A stretch of DNA of 64,000 nucleotides. Source: Halovulum marinum. GTDB taxonomy: Bacteria > Pseudomonadota > Alphaproteobacteria > Rhodobacterales > Rhodobacteraceae. Below are positions 50,578 to 58,847 of this stretch, one piece after another (the stretch's first letter is position 1; each line of letters opens with the position of its first letter). Position numbers and translations under genes: made by a program. The notes under the pieces were generated by a model that ran no database searches, was not told the origin of the DNA, and saw only the letters and a program-made list of their open reading frames with translations. The stretch lies in NCBI RefSeq assembly GCF_009697225.1, contig NZ_WIND01000019.1, positions 16,346-80,345 on the forward strand, given 5' to 3'.

Positions 50578-51288
50578 TCAGTCGCCGTAGGCGTCGTGCA
50601 GGCGCAGCCACGACATGGTGTAGTCCAGCCGGTCCTCGTCGCGGCCCTTCGGCACGATGTCCAGCCAGTGGTAGGCGGTGATGAACATGTCCAGCCCGCG
50701 GGAATAGACCGAATAGGTGTGGTAGATCTGCCCGTCCGCCGGGTCGCGGCAGAACACGCTCGCGCCCGGCGCCTCGGTGCCGGAAAAGCCGCCGGGGCGA
50801 TAGTTGTAGACCGCCGCGCCGCGGTCCAGCTGGTCGCGGGTGAAGGTCACGTTGTAGTCCCGGTTGAAGCTGCTGCCGTGCGATGACAGCCACTTGAAGC
50901 GCCAGCCCATGCGGCGCTGGAACGGCTCGAACTCGGCCCGCGGTGCGTGGCTGACCGCGACCATGCTGACGTCGCGCTGGTTCAGGTGCACGATCGCCGG
51001 GTCGAAATGGTCGGCGAGGAACGAGCAGCTCTTGCAGCCCTCGTCCCATCCCGGCCCGTACATGAAGTGATAGACGATCAGCTGGCTGCGGCCGTCGAAC
51101 AGGTCGGCCAGCGTCTCCGGCCCGTCGGGGCCGTCGAACCGGTAGTCCTGCGTCACCCGCTCCCACGGCAGCGCCCGGCGCTCGCGGGTCAGCGCATCGC
51201 GCAGGCGGGTGAACTCCTTCTCCTTGCGCAGCAGCGCCTTGCGGGCCGCCACCCAGTCGTCATGGTCGAGTACCCGGTGATCGGTCAT
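50578..51288 (-). CDS. DUF899 thioredoxin-like protein
   Basis: This 236-residue protein belongs to DUF899, a thioredoxin-fold family of unknown activity. The WDEGCKSCSFLADHFD segment holds the CxxC-like cysteines, YHFMYGPGWDEGC precedes it, and the second half has YHTYSVYSRGLDMF and a final WLRLHDAYG. It lies on the opposite strand between the methyltransferase and activator genes of the C1 cluster, next to a rhodanese gene on its own strand. It is probably an independent insertion in that cluster. Confidence 0.92.
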   Translation of the reverse strand: MTDHRVLDHDDWVAARKALLRKEKEFTRLRDALTRERRALPWERVTQDYRFDGPDGPETLADLFDGRSQLIVYHFMYGPGWDEGCKSCSFLADHFDPAIVHLNQRDVSMVAVSHAPRAEFEPFQRRMGWRFKWLSSHGSSFNRDYNVTFTRDQLDRGAAVYNYRPGGFSGTEAPGASVFCRDPADGQIYHTYSVYSRGLDMFITAYHWLDIVPKGRDEDRLDYTMSWLRLHDAYGD

Positions 51289-51368
51289 GGCTCATCCTTC
51301 GCGATGCGCCCGTACCGCCTGCCCCGTGCAGGCCGCGCGGCCGGCGCCGCGCGGCATGTCTTTCCGCG

Positions 51369-52241
51369 TCAGTTGGTGCCCTTCACCGCGTCGCCGCCGC
51401 CCAGGGTCCAGCCGACCATGCTTTCGGGATAAAGCTTCACGCCCTCGATCCCGGCCAGTTCCGAGGCCGCGAACCAGTTCGTCGCCGCCCAGTGCCCGGT
51501 GTTGCAGAAGCTGACCAGCGGCGAGTCGCCGCTGTCCTCGGCCAACGCCTTCACCCGGTCGATCATCTCCTGCGGCGGGTCGATCCGCGGATCGTCGTTG
51601 CCGAACCAGACGGTGTTCACCAGGCTCAGCGCGCCGGCCAGCGTGCCGGCCGCCTTGGCGGCGGCGTGCTTCTTCTCGCCGGTGAAGAACTCGTACGGGC
51701 GGGCGTCGATCAGCACCGCGTCCGACTGGCCGTTCACCACCGCCGCGACGCCGTCGCGGTCGATGGTCCAGGTGTCGTCCCAGCTGATCTCGATCTGGCT
51801 GGGCTCGACGCTGGCGGTCTCGGTCGCGGGCGCGTTGCCGGCCTCGACCCAGTCCTCGTAGCCGCCGTTCAGCACCGCAAGCGAGGTCAGGCCGGCGGAC
51901 TTCAGCGTCCAGTATACCCGCGCGGCGGCCCCGAAATCGGTGGTGCTGTCGCCCTGGTGAACGATCAGGATGTCCTGGCCTTCGGCAACCCCGGCGTCGC
52001 GCAGGATCTGCTGCAGCGTGGCGGCGTCGATCAGCTCGCCCGGGTTCTCGGCCGGGCCGCGGTAGCTGCCGTAGGGCGTGTTGACCGCGCCGGGCAGATG
52101 ACCCTCGGCAAAGGCCTCGGGGCTGCGGATATCGAGGATCCGCTCGGCCTCGCCGATCTCGGCCGGCTCGGCCAGCGGCCCCCATGCCAGCGCCGCGGTG
52201 GCACCGGCGAGATAGGTGGCAAGTGTCAGAAGTATGCGCAT
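51369..52241 (-). CDS. Exported tandem-rhodanese sulfurtransferase
   Basis: This 290-residue protein has a signal peptide (MRILLTLATYLAGATAALA) and two rhodanese domains, so it acts in the periplasm. The C-terminal domain has the active-site cysteine in SFCNTGHWAATNW; the N-terminal domain has HQGDSTTD in the same place and no cysteine, so it is probably structural. GGAGGG precedes the ATG at 52241; an in-frame ATG four codons earlier is possible. It lies upstream of the DUF899 gene on the same strand and is divergent from the activator gene. Confidence 0.9.
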   Translation of the reverse strand: MRILLTLATYLAGATAALAWGPLAEPAEIGEAERILDIRSPEAFAEGHLPGAVNTPYGSYRGPAENPGELIDAATLQQILRDAGVAEGQDILIVHQGDSTTDFGAAARVYWTLKSAGLTSLAVLNGGYEDWVEAGNAPATETASVEPSQIEISWDDTWTIDRDGVAAVVNGQSDAVLIDARPYEFFTGEKKHAAAKAAGTLAGALSLVNTVWFGNDDPRIDPPQEMIDRVKALAEDSGDSPLVSFCNTGHWAATNWFAASELAGIEGVKLYPESMVGWTLGGGDAVKGTN

Positions 52242-52403
52242 CGTTCCCTCCATTGGACAGCTCTTCCAACAGATATAGCGCGCCTGCGGCACCGATTGAA
52301 TGGGGCCGGTGACGCGAATGGACCCTGCGGCGGCGGAAACGGAGGCGGCAGCCGTCCCGCAACGGCCCATACCGGACTGAAGGTAGCGACGGACGGCAGG
52401 CGC

Positions 52404-54440
52404 ATGACGGATCCCCTGGTCATCTTCACCCCCTCGGGCAAGCGCGGGCGGTTCCCGGCGGGCACGCCGGTGCTGACCGCGGCGCGGCAGCTGGGCGTGG
52501 ATCTGGACAGCGTCTGCGGCGGGCGCGGCATCTGCTCGCGCTGCCAGGTGCGCCCGGCCTACGGCAACTTTCCCAAGCACGGGGTGACGGTGGACGAGGG
52601 CGCGCTGTCGCCCTGGAACGCCGTCGAGGAGCGCTACCGCGAAAAGCGCGGCCTGGCCGAGGGGCGGCGGCTGGGCTGCCAGGCGGCGATCCGCGCCGAC
52701 GTGGTGATCGACGTACCGCCGGAAAGCCAGGTGCACCGGCAGGTGGTGCGCAAGCGGGCCGAGGCACGCGACATCGTGCTGGACCCGTGCACGCGGCTGT
52801 ATTTCGTCGAGGTGCAGCCACCGGACATGCAAAACCCCTCGGGCGACCTGGAGCGGCTGGAGCGGGCGCTGGCCGAACAGTGGGGCCTGGCGCATGTCGT
52901 CGGCGATCTGCGCACAATGCAGATGCTGCAGCCCGCGCTGCGCGCCGGCGCGTGGAAGGTCACCTGCGCGGTCTACCACGGCCGCGGCCTGGGCGACGCG
53001 CGGATCATGCAGGTCTGGCCCGGCTTCTACGACGGCGGCATCTACGGCGTCGCGGTCGACGTCGGCTCGACCACCGTCGCCGGGCACCTGTGCGACCTGC
53101 AGAGCGGCGAGGTGATCGCCTCGGACGGGCTGATGAACCCGCAGATCCGCTTCGGCGAGGACCTGATGAGCCGGGTCAGCTATGCGATGATGAACCCCGG
53201 CGGCGCCGAGGAGATGACCCGCGCGGTGCGCGACGCGATCAACGCGCTGGTGCAGCAGCTGGCGGTGCAGGCGATGATCGACCCCGAGCTGATCTTCGAG
53301 GCGGTGTTCGTCGGCAACCCGATCATGCACCACCTGCTGCTCGGCATCGACCCGACCGAGCTGGGCCAGGCGCCGTTCGCGCTGTCGACCGCCACCTCGC
53401 TGACGCTGTGGGCGAACGAGATCGACCTGGTGCTGCACCCGGACGCGCGGATCTACGTGCTGCCGTGCATCGCCGGCCATGTCGGCGCCGACGCCGCCGC
53501 GGTCGCCCTGTCCGAGGCGCCGAACCGGTCCGGGGACCTGGTGCTGATCGTCGACGTCGGCACCAACGCCGAGATCCTGCTGGGCAATTCCGACCGGGTG
53601 CTGGCCTGTTCCTCGCCGACCGGGCCGGCGTTCGAGGGGGCGCAGATCTCGTGCGGGCAGCGCGCCGCGCCCGGCGCGATCGAGCGGGTGCGGATCGATC
53701 CGCAGACCGGGCAGCCGCGGTTCCGGGTGATCGGCTGCGATCTGTGGTCGGACGATCCGGGCTTCGCCGCGGCGACGGCATCGACCGGCGTCACCGGCAT
53801 CTGCGGGTCGGGCATCATCGAGGCGGTGGCCGAGATGCGGATGGTGGGCCTGCTCGACGCCTCGGGGCTGATCGGCAGCGCCGACCGGGCCGGCAGCGAC
53901 CGGCTGCTGGCCGAGGGCCGGACCCACGCCTGGCTGCTGCACGACGGCGCCGACCGGGGCGGGCCGCGCATCGTCGTCACCCAGAACGACGTGCGCGCGA
54001 TCCAGCTGGCGAAGTCGGCGCTTTATGCCGGGGCGCGGCTGCTGATGGACCGGTTCGGGGTCGATGACGTCGACCGGATCGTGCTGGCCGGCGCCTTCGG
54101 CGCGCACATCAGCCCGCTGCACGCGATGGTGCTGGGCATGATCCCCGACTGCGATCTGGACAAGGTACAGTCCGCCGGCAACGCCGCCGGTACCGGCGCG
54201 CGGATCGCGCTGCTGAACGGCGCCGCGCGGCGCGAGATCGAGGCCGTGGTCACCCGCATCGAGAAGGTCGAGACCGCGGTCGAGCCGCGTTTCCAGGAAC
54301 ATTTCGTCGCCGCCAGCCAGCTGCCGCACGCAACGGCGCCCTATGCGCGGCTGCGCGCGCGGGTGGCGCTGCCCGAGGTGCGGTTCGGCGGCTCGACGTC
54401 CGGCGAACGGGGCGGCCGCAGGCGGCGCGCAGCCCGCTGA
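52404..54440 (+). CDS. RACo-type corrinoid activation protein
   Basis: This is a reductive activator of corrinoid methyl-carrier proteins, 678 residues long. It has an N-terminal [2Fe-2S] ferredoxin-like domain with cysteines at 38, 44, 47 and 92, a middle linker, and a large ASKHA ATPase-like domain with VAVDVGSTTVAGHL, VDVGTNAEILLG, GSGIIEAVAEM and VLAGAFGAHI. RACo reduces accidentally oxidised Co(II) to Co(I). It ends in an arginine-rich tail, GGRRRRAAR, resembling that of the methyltransferase upstream. The start after GGCAGG is at 52404. Confidence 0.93.
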   Translation: MTDPLVIFTPSGKRGRFPAGTPVLTAARQLGVDLDSVCGGRGICSRCQVRPAYGNFPKHGVTVDEGALSPWNAVEERYREKRGLAEGRRLGCQAAIRADVVIDVPPESQVHRQVVRKRAEARDIVLDPCTRLYFVEVQPPDMQNPSGDLERLERALAEQWGLAHVVGDLRTMQMLQPALRAGAWKVTCAVYHGRGLGDARIMQVWPGFYDGGIYGVAVDVGSTTVAGHLCDLQSGEVIASDGLMNPQIRFGEDLMSRVSYAMMNPGGAEEMTRAVRDAINALVQQLAVQAMIDPELIFEAVFVGNPIMHHLLLGIDPTELGQAPFALSTATSLTLWANEIDLVLHPDARIYVLPCIAGHVGADAAAVALSEAPNRSGDLVLIVDVGTNAEILLGNSDRVLACSSPTGPAFEGAQISCGQRAAPGAIERVRIDPQTGQPRFRVIGCDLWSDDPGFAAATASTGVTGICGSGIIEAVAEMRMVGLLDASGLIGSADRAGSDRLLAEGRTHAWLLHDGADRGGPRIVVTQNDVRAIQLAKSALYAGARLLMDRFGVDDVDRIVLAGAFGAHISPLHAMVLGMIPDCDLDKVQSAGNAAGTGARIALLNGAARREIEAVVTRIEKVETAVEPRFQEHFVAASQLPHATAPYARLRARVALPEVRFGGSTSGERGGRRRRAAR

Positions 54441-54477
54441 GGCGAGATCTGAAGAAACAGGTGCAAGGCAATGAAAA

Positions 54478-54503
54478 CGCCCGGGCCTCTGGCGGCCCGG
54501 GCG
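54478..54503 (-). terminator. Intrinsic terminator of the glycine-zipper lipoprotein gene
   Basis: A perfect 10-bp stem (CGCCCGGGCC with GGCCCGGGCG) with a 6-nt loop is followed, on the minus strand, by TTTTCATT. It lies 20 bp after the lipoprotein stop and faces the RACo gene. Confidence 0.8.
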
Positions 54504-54522
54504 GTCGGGAAAGCGGTCGCGA

Positions 54523-54789
54523 TCAGTTCGGGCAGTCGGCGACGTACTCGCGGCCATAGCTGTCGCGGTAGATGCAATCGCCGGGCTGGTTCGCCTCGGA
54601 CACCAGGGTGCCGGCCGCGGCGCCGATCGCACCGCCGATCACGGCGCCCTTGAGGTCGTCATCGGCGATCGTCGCGCCGATGGCGGCGCCGGTCAGCCCC
54701 CCGGCCGCGGCCGACTGTTCGGTGGTTTCACACGCGGCCAGGAATGCGGCGGAGGACAGCGAAGCTGCAAGAACGGCGGATTTGATCAT
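54523..54789 (-). CDS. Glycine-zipper lipoprotein
   Basis: This small outer-membrane-type lipoprotein has 88 residues. A signal peptide with lipobox LAAC (cysteine 20) is followed by a glycine-zipper segment with alternating G/A residues (about 30-62, including GAVIGGAIGAAAG). A short C-terminal domain has two cysteines (CIYRDSYGREYVADC). Such proteins often sit in the envelope, sometimes with OmpA-like partners. AAGGAAG precedes the ATG and a good terminator follows. Its exact role is unknown. Confidence 0.88.
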   Translation of the reverse strand: MIKSAVLAASLSSAAFLAACETTEQSAAAGGLTGAAIGATIADDDLKGAVIGGAIGAAAGTLVSEANQPGDCIYRDSYGREYVADCPN

Positions 54790-54900
54790 GATACGACTTC
54801 CTTTCTTCCACGGGCACCGATGGCGGGCCCATCACGATCTGAACGACCCGCCGCCGCATATGGTTCCGCTGCGGTGGACTATACGCGGGATTCCGCCCGC

Positions 54901-54927
54901 TTGACGGCCGCGAAGGCACGCGATACT
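54901..54927 (+). promoter_or_regulatory. Candidate promoter of tRNA-Gly
   Basis: TTGACG (54901-54906) and GATACT (54922-54927) resemble -35 and -10 boxes, with a shorter than ideal 15-bp spacer, ending 13 bp before the tRNA. The match is moderate. Confidence 0.45.
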
Positions 54928-54939
54928 GAATTTTCCGGT

Positions 54940-55014
54940 GCGGGCGTAGTTCAGTGGTAGAACGTCAGCTTCCCAAGCTGAATGTCGTCGGTTCGATCCC
55001 GATCGCCCGCTCCA
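54940..55014 (+). tRNA. tRNA-Gly (anticodon CCC)
   Basis: The cloverleaf is complete. Acceptor arms GCGGGCG and CGCCCGC pair over 7 bp. The D-arm is GTTCAGTGGTAGAAC. The anticodon stem TCAGC/GCTGA closes the loop TTCCCAA, so the anticodon is CCC. The T-arm is GTCGG-TTCGATC-CCGAT. The discriminator T and an encoded CCA end the gene. It reads GGG glycine codons. Confidence 0.96.
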
Positions 55015-55172
55015 ACCTCCCCCGCATTCCTCCCCGCATTTCTATGAACACACTCGCACCATCTTTTTGCCACCATCATACCGAACCATCAGCGTGCTGG
55101 GGGCGTTAGGGCTCGGTGCGGATCAGATGACGCCGCAGTGGGTGGGCATCTGGAAGAATACGCGGAAGTGGT

Positions 55173-55514
55173 ATGAAATCTGTTCCTTCTCCTCGAAACG
55201 ACGATGTGGTGACACCCGGGCCACGCAGGATGGACCGCAGGTTCGATTCCGACCTTGCGGTGAACTTTCTCAAGGCGTCGGGCCATCCCGGTCGGCTGAC
55301 CATTCTGCGCTATCTCTCGACGGGTGAGAAATCCGTCGGGATGCTCGAGACCCTGATGGAAACCCGCCAGGCGGCGGTCAGCCAGCAACTGGCCCGGCTG
55401 CGGCAGGAAGGGCTGGTGACCTTCCGCCGCGACGGCAAGACCATCTACTACCGTCTCAGCGACAATCGCGTCGCCCATTTCGTGGACGTGCTTCAGGACG
55501 TGTTCCGCGACTGA
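55173..55514 (+). CDS. ArsR family winged-helix regulator without cysteine
   Basis: This 113-residue ArsR-type regulator has FLKASGHPGRLTILRYLSTGEKSVGM as the first helices and LMETRQAAVSQQLARLRQEGLV as the recognition helix region, followed by the wing RRDGKTIYYRLSD. It contains no cysteine, so it cannot use the classic metal or thiol sensing sites of ArsR, BigR or SqrR. The ATG at 55173 is preferred; one at 55230 would still keep the DNA-binding domain. Its 3' end overlaps the convergent P450 gene by 22 bp. Confidence 0.9.
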   Translation: MKSVPSPRNDDVVTPGPRRMDRRFDSDLAVNFLKASGHPGRLTILRYLSTGEKSVGMLETLMETRQAAVSQQLARLRQEGLVTFRRDGKTIYYRLSDNRVAHFVDVLQDVFRD

Positions 55515-56929
55515 TCCCGCCCCGTCCGCCGGGACAGGGGCTCCAGCCGCAGCCAGGTCCCGTTGCGCGACCGCTGCGTCAGCCAGGCCGCCGGCTGCGG
55601 CGCGCGCCCCGGCACCGGGTGCAGCCTGTACCTTCCCAGAACCGCCGCCAGCACCAGCAAGCTTTCCTGCGTCGCGAACGCCGCCCCCGAACAGACCCGC
55701 GGCCCGGTGTTGAACGGCACATACGCCTCGCGCATCGACGCGCGCCCGGCCTCGGTCTGGAACCGGTCCGGATCGAACAGGTCCGGATGCGACCAGTTCC
55801 GCGGGCTGCGATGCACGAACCACGGCGTCACCGAGACCAGATCCCCGGCCCGCACGTCCCGCTTCGCCAGCCGCGCGGTGCCCAGCGCATCGCGGATATA
55901 GGCGGTCACCGGCGGGTACAGGCGCAGGGCCTCGCGGAACACGTCGCGGGTGAAACGCAGCCGGCGCAGCCCCGAGAAATCCGCCTGTGCGGGACCCAGT
56001 TCGCGCAGCACCTCAGCGCGCGCGCGCTCCTGCGCCTGCGGGTCGTTGGCCAGCAGGTACAGCGACCAGGACAGCGCGCTGGCCGATGTCTCGTGCCCGG
56101 CCAGGAAGAAGAACACGACCTCGTCGACCAGCTCGGTCTCGGTGAAGCGGTGGCCGGTCTGCGGGTCCCGCGCCTCGATCAGCCCGGTCAGCAGATCCTC
56201 GGGCCGCGCGCCGCTGTCCAGCCGCTGGCGGATCAGCGCCGCCATCCGTCCGCGGATCCGGTTGCCGGCGCGCCGCGCCCGCAGCTGCCGCAGCGGCAGC
56301 ACCCAGCGCGGCTGGCCGAGCCCCTCAAGCGCCAGGAACGCCGGCACCAGCGCCTGGTAGCGGCGGAAGGTCTCGGCCAGCTCGTCCACCATCCCCGGCT
56401 GCACCTGCTCCGAGAACACGCAGCGGCACAGGATGTCGGCGGCGACGCGCATCGTCTCCTGGTCGAGGTCCATCTCGCCGCCCTGCCCCATGCGCGCGAC
56501 CATGTCGTCGACCGCGCCCTGCATCAGCGGCAGAAAGGCCTTGAGCCGCGACAGCTCCAGCGTCGGGTCGATCATCCGGCGCTGGCGACGCCAGACGTCG
56601 CCGTTTGTGACGAACATGCTGTTGCCGATCAGCGGCCCGAGGATGCGCTGCATCACCCGGCTCTTGGGATAGTTGTCGTGCTCCGAGACCAGCACCTCGC
56701 GCACCTGCGCGGGACCGCTGGGCATCAGCAGCGTGCGGCCGCGCACCGGGATGCGGTAGACCCGCGTGGTGTAGGCCGCCGCCGGAAAATGCGAGAAATC
56801 CGAGCGCAGCAGCCCCCGGACCAGCGCCGGCCACGAGACCGCGCCCTGCGTCGGCACCGGCGCCGCCGGACGGAACAGCACCCGTTCGATGCGCGCCTCG
56901 TCGCCCCGAGGCTCGGTGCTGTCGTCCAT
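55493..56929 (-). CDS. Cytochrome P450
   Basis: This 478-residue P450 monooxygenase, longer than most bacterial class I enzymes, is similar in layout to CYP4/CYP102-like soluble forms. It has the I-helix AGHETSA (277-283), the ExxR motif EALR (333-336) and the haem loop FNTGPRVCSGAAF with Cys413. It has no membrane anchor. No redox partner gene is adjacent, so electrons must come from elsewhere. Its substrate is unknown. GGGAG precedes the ATG. It overlaps the ArsR gene tail to tail and follows an unknown membrane protein gene by 88 bp on the same strand. Confidence 0.95.
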   Translation of the reverse strand: MDDSTEPRGDEARIERVLFRPAAPVPTQGAVSWPALVRGLLRSDFSHFPAAAYTTRVYRIPVRGRTLLMPSGPAQVREVLVSEHDNYPKSRVMQRILGPLIGNSMFVTNGDVWRRQRRMIDPTLELSRLKAFLPLMQGAVDDMVARMGQGGEMDLDQETMRVAADILCRCVFSEQVQPGMVDELAETFRRYQALVPAFLALEGLGQPRWVLPLRQLRARRAGNRIRGRMAALIRQRLDSGARPEDLLTGLIEARDPQTGHRFTETELVDEVVFFFLAGHETSASALSWSLYLLANDPQAQERARAEVLRELGPAQADFSGLRRLRFTRDVFREALRLYPPVTAYIRDALGTARLAKRDVRAGDLVSVTPWFVHRSPRNWSHPDLFDPDRFQTEAGRASMREAYVPFNTGPRVCSGAAFATQESLLVLAAVLGRYRLHPVPGRAPQPAAWLTQRSRNGTWLRLEPLSRRTGRDQSRNTS

Positions 56930-57017
56930 CGTCGATCTCCCGTACGGCGCGCCGCCTGGCCGTCTGTGCTGCTATAGCATGCCCGTCGCCGGCGGCCAGC
57001 GGCGGCGGCGCACCGGG

Positions 57018-58487
57018 CTACGGATCCGCGCAGATCCGCGCGATGTCCGGCGCCGCGAAACCCTTGCCCGCGAAACGCTCGGCGCATTCCGCCCGGCTCC
57101 AGTCGCCGAACGCGTCCCAGCCGGGAATGCTGTACGGCAGCGCCAGCGTCAGCGAGCCCGCCGACAGCGCCAGCGTCAGGACCGCCGTCCGGCGGAACCG
57201 GTGCAGCGCCGCCGCGTCGGTCAGGCTGCACATCAGCCGCGGCAGCGCCAGCAGCGCCAGGGCCGCGATCGGCGGCCACATCTCGACCCGGTAGCGCAGC
57301 GCCACCATCGAGAACGACAGCAGAAAGACCGGGCCGACGCTGCAGGCGAGCAGCGGAACCCACCCCATCCGCAGCCCGAGCGGGCGCGCGCGCAGACCGG
57401 CGAAGATAACGAACGCCCAGGGCGCGGCGCTGAACAGCAGCCCCAGCCGGGGCGTCTCGATCGCGACGAAGCCGAACGGCCGGGTCATCCAGCGATGCAG
57501 CCAGCCGAGCGCCTCTCCGCCCAGACCCCGCGGCAGATCCACCAGATAGAGCAGCAGGTTGCCCGGGATCCGGCCCGGCTGCCATCCGGTCTTGCCGTCC
57601 TGAAGCGCGACGCGCGGCGTTTCGGCGGTGTATTCGCCGAAGTGGAGAAAGCCCCATGCCAGCGACCCCAGCCCCGTCATGCTGCCGCTGCGCAGGTGGT
57701 TCACCGCCAGATAGAGCGCGCCGAAGCCGAACAGCACCAGCAGGCTTGCGGCGGCGGCGGGCACGGCCCTGCCCCGCCGGTCCAGAAGATCGCGGGCCAG
57801 GAACGCCAGCGTTCCGGCATAGAGCCCGAGCGCGACATGCGGGCGGGCGTGGACCATCAGCCCGGCGAACAGCGCCAGGACCAGGACGACACGCGCCGCC
57901 GGTGCGCCGAACACCACGACCTGCGCCGCGCCGGCCAGCCAGGCGGCGCCGAAGAAGAACGCGAGCGCGTACTGCTCGTGATAGAACGAGTTGTTGCTTG
58001 CCAGGATCACCGCCGGCGTCGACAGCCAGGCCGCCAGCCCGACCAGCAGCAGCGCGGTGCGACGCGCTTGCGCCTCGGCCGGGCCGAAGCGCAGCACGAT
58101 GCGCGCGAAGGTCAGGTGGTAGAGCGCCGAGCCGAGCGCGGTGAAACCCAGGATCGACGCCGCCGCAACCGAGGTCTGGCGCAGATCGACGAACGGCCAG
58201 GCCAGCGCCCGCGCCAGCAGCGGCGCCAGCCCGTGGACCGTGTACGCGCGCCCGTCGGCGGCGTAGAGCCCCTCCATGCCGATGATCCGGGCGGGCAGGT
58301 CCAGCCGCCCGTCGAGCACCGACAGGAAATAGTGATTGTAGACGAAGGTTCCGAAATCGCGCTCGGGACCGGCCGAGAAGCCGTTGGTCATCAGCGCCGC
58401 GTAAAGCAGCACACCGAACGCTGCGGGTGCGGCAAGGGCGAGGCGGTCGGTCGCCGGCCGGGCCGACGCTGGCTCGGCGCCGATCAT
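57018..58487 (-). CDS. Polytopic membrane protein of unknown function, GT-C-like
   Basis: I cannot assign this 489-residue protein. It has about ten to twelve transmembrane segments, an early exported loop rich in aromatic residues (ERDFGTFVYNHYFLSVLDGR, about 42-61), and an ALRYRVEMWPPIAALALLALP segment near the C-terminus. This arrangement resembles GT-C glycosyltransferases or O-antigen/EPS membrane proteins, but no glycosyltransferase motif is certain. It precedes the P450 on the same strand and could be co-expressed with it. Confidence 0.78.
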   Translation of the reverse strand: MIGAEPASARPATDRLALAAPAAFGVLLYAALMTNGFSAGPERDFGTFVYNHYFLSVLDGRLDLPARIIGMEGLYAADGRAYTVHGLAPLLARALAWPFVDLRQTSVAAASILGFTALGSALYHLTFARIVLRFGPAEAQARRTALLLVGLAAWLSTPAVILASNNSFYHEQYALAFFFGAAWLAGAAQVVVFGAPAARVVLVLALFAGLMVHARPHVALGLYAGTLAFLARDLLDRRGRAVPAAAASLLVLFGFGALYLAVNHLRSGSMTGLGSLAWGFLHFGEYTAETPRVALQDGKTGWQPGRIPGNLLLYLVDLPRGLGGEALGWLHRWMTRPFGFVAIETPRLGLLFSAAPWAFVIFAGLRARPLGLRMGWVPLLACSVGPVFLLSFSMVALRYRVEMWPPIAALALLALPRLMCSLTDAAALHRFRRTAVLTLALSAGSLTLALPYSIPGWDAFGDWSRAECAERFAGKGFAAPDIARICADP

Positions 58488-58847
58488 TCCGTCCGCTCCG
58501 CCGCGCCGGGTGCGATACTGCCTGCCGCCGCCGGTTCGGGACCGGGCGCGGTTCGCGCAGCGGCGATGCGCGTGTGCGGTTTGCCAGGATCATCGGTGCC
58601 CCGCAGCAGGACGCGCGGGCGGACAGCGGGCGGGGCAGAAAATTCTTCTTTCATTCAGCGCGCTTGCAGCCTTTCATGGATGCGGGGAGTAACAGCCGAG
58701 ATCTGGTTCTGGGGCGCGATTCACCTGACAGGTATCTTTCATTTGCGGCAGCAACGCGACAACCGGAATGCGGGCGGCTGATGAAGCCTGTCCGGCCTCG
58801 CCGCACCGGTAGTCAGCCGGCCGCCGGCCGCCGGGCGGGCGAAGCGG
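58488..58847. other. Intergenic region, 360 bp
   Basis: This interval separates the membrane protein gene from spoVR. It contains an AATTCTTCTTTCATT patch and a GC inverted-repeat patch near 58813-58840. A 67-codon plus-strand frame without ribosome binding site is present but lacks any recognisable feature. The promoter of the membrane protein gene is expected here. Confidence 0.45.

Noticed and set aside
52242..52403. Cobalamin riboswitch in front of the corrinoid activator gene
   Set aside because: The region is only 162 bp and lacks a B12 box; only a weak 5-bp hairpin near 52253-52270 is visible.
54940..55172. tRNA-Gly as a possible integration site of a mobile element
   Set aside because: No integrase, no direct repeat of the tRNA 3' end, and no foreign cargo was seen downstream; the next genes look native.
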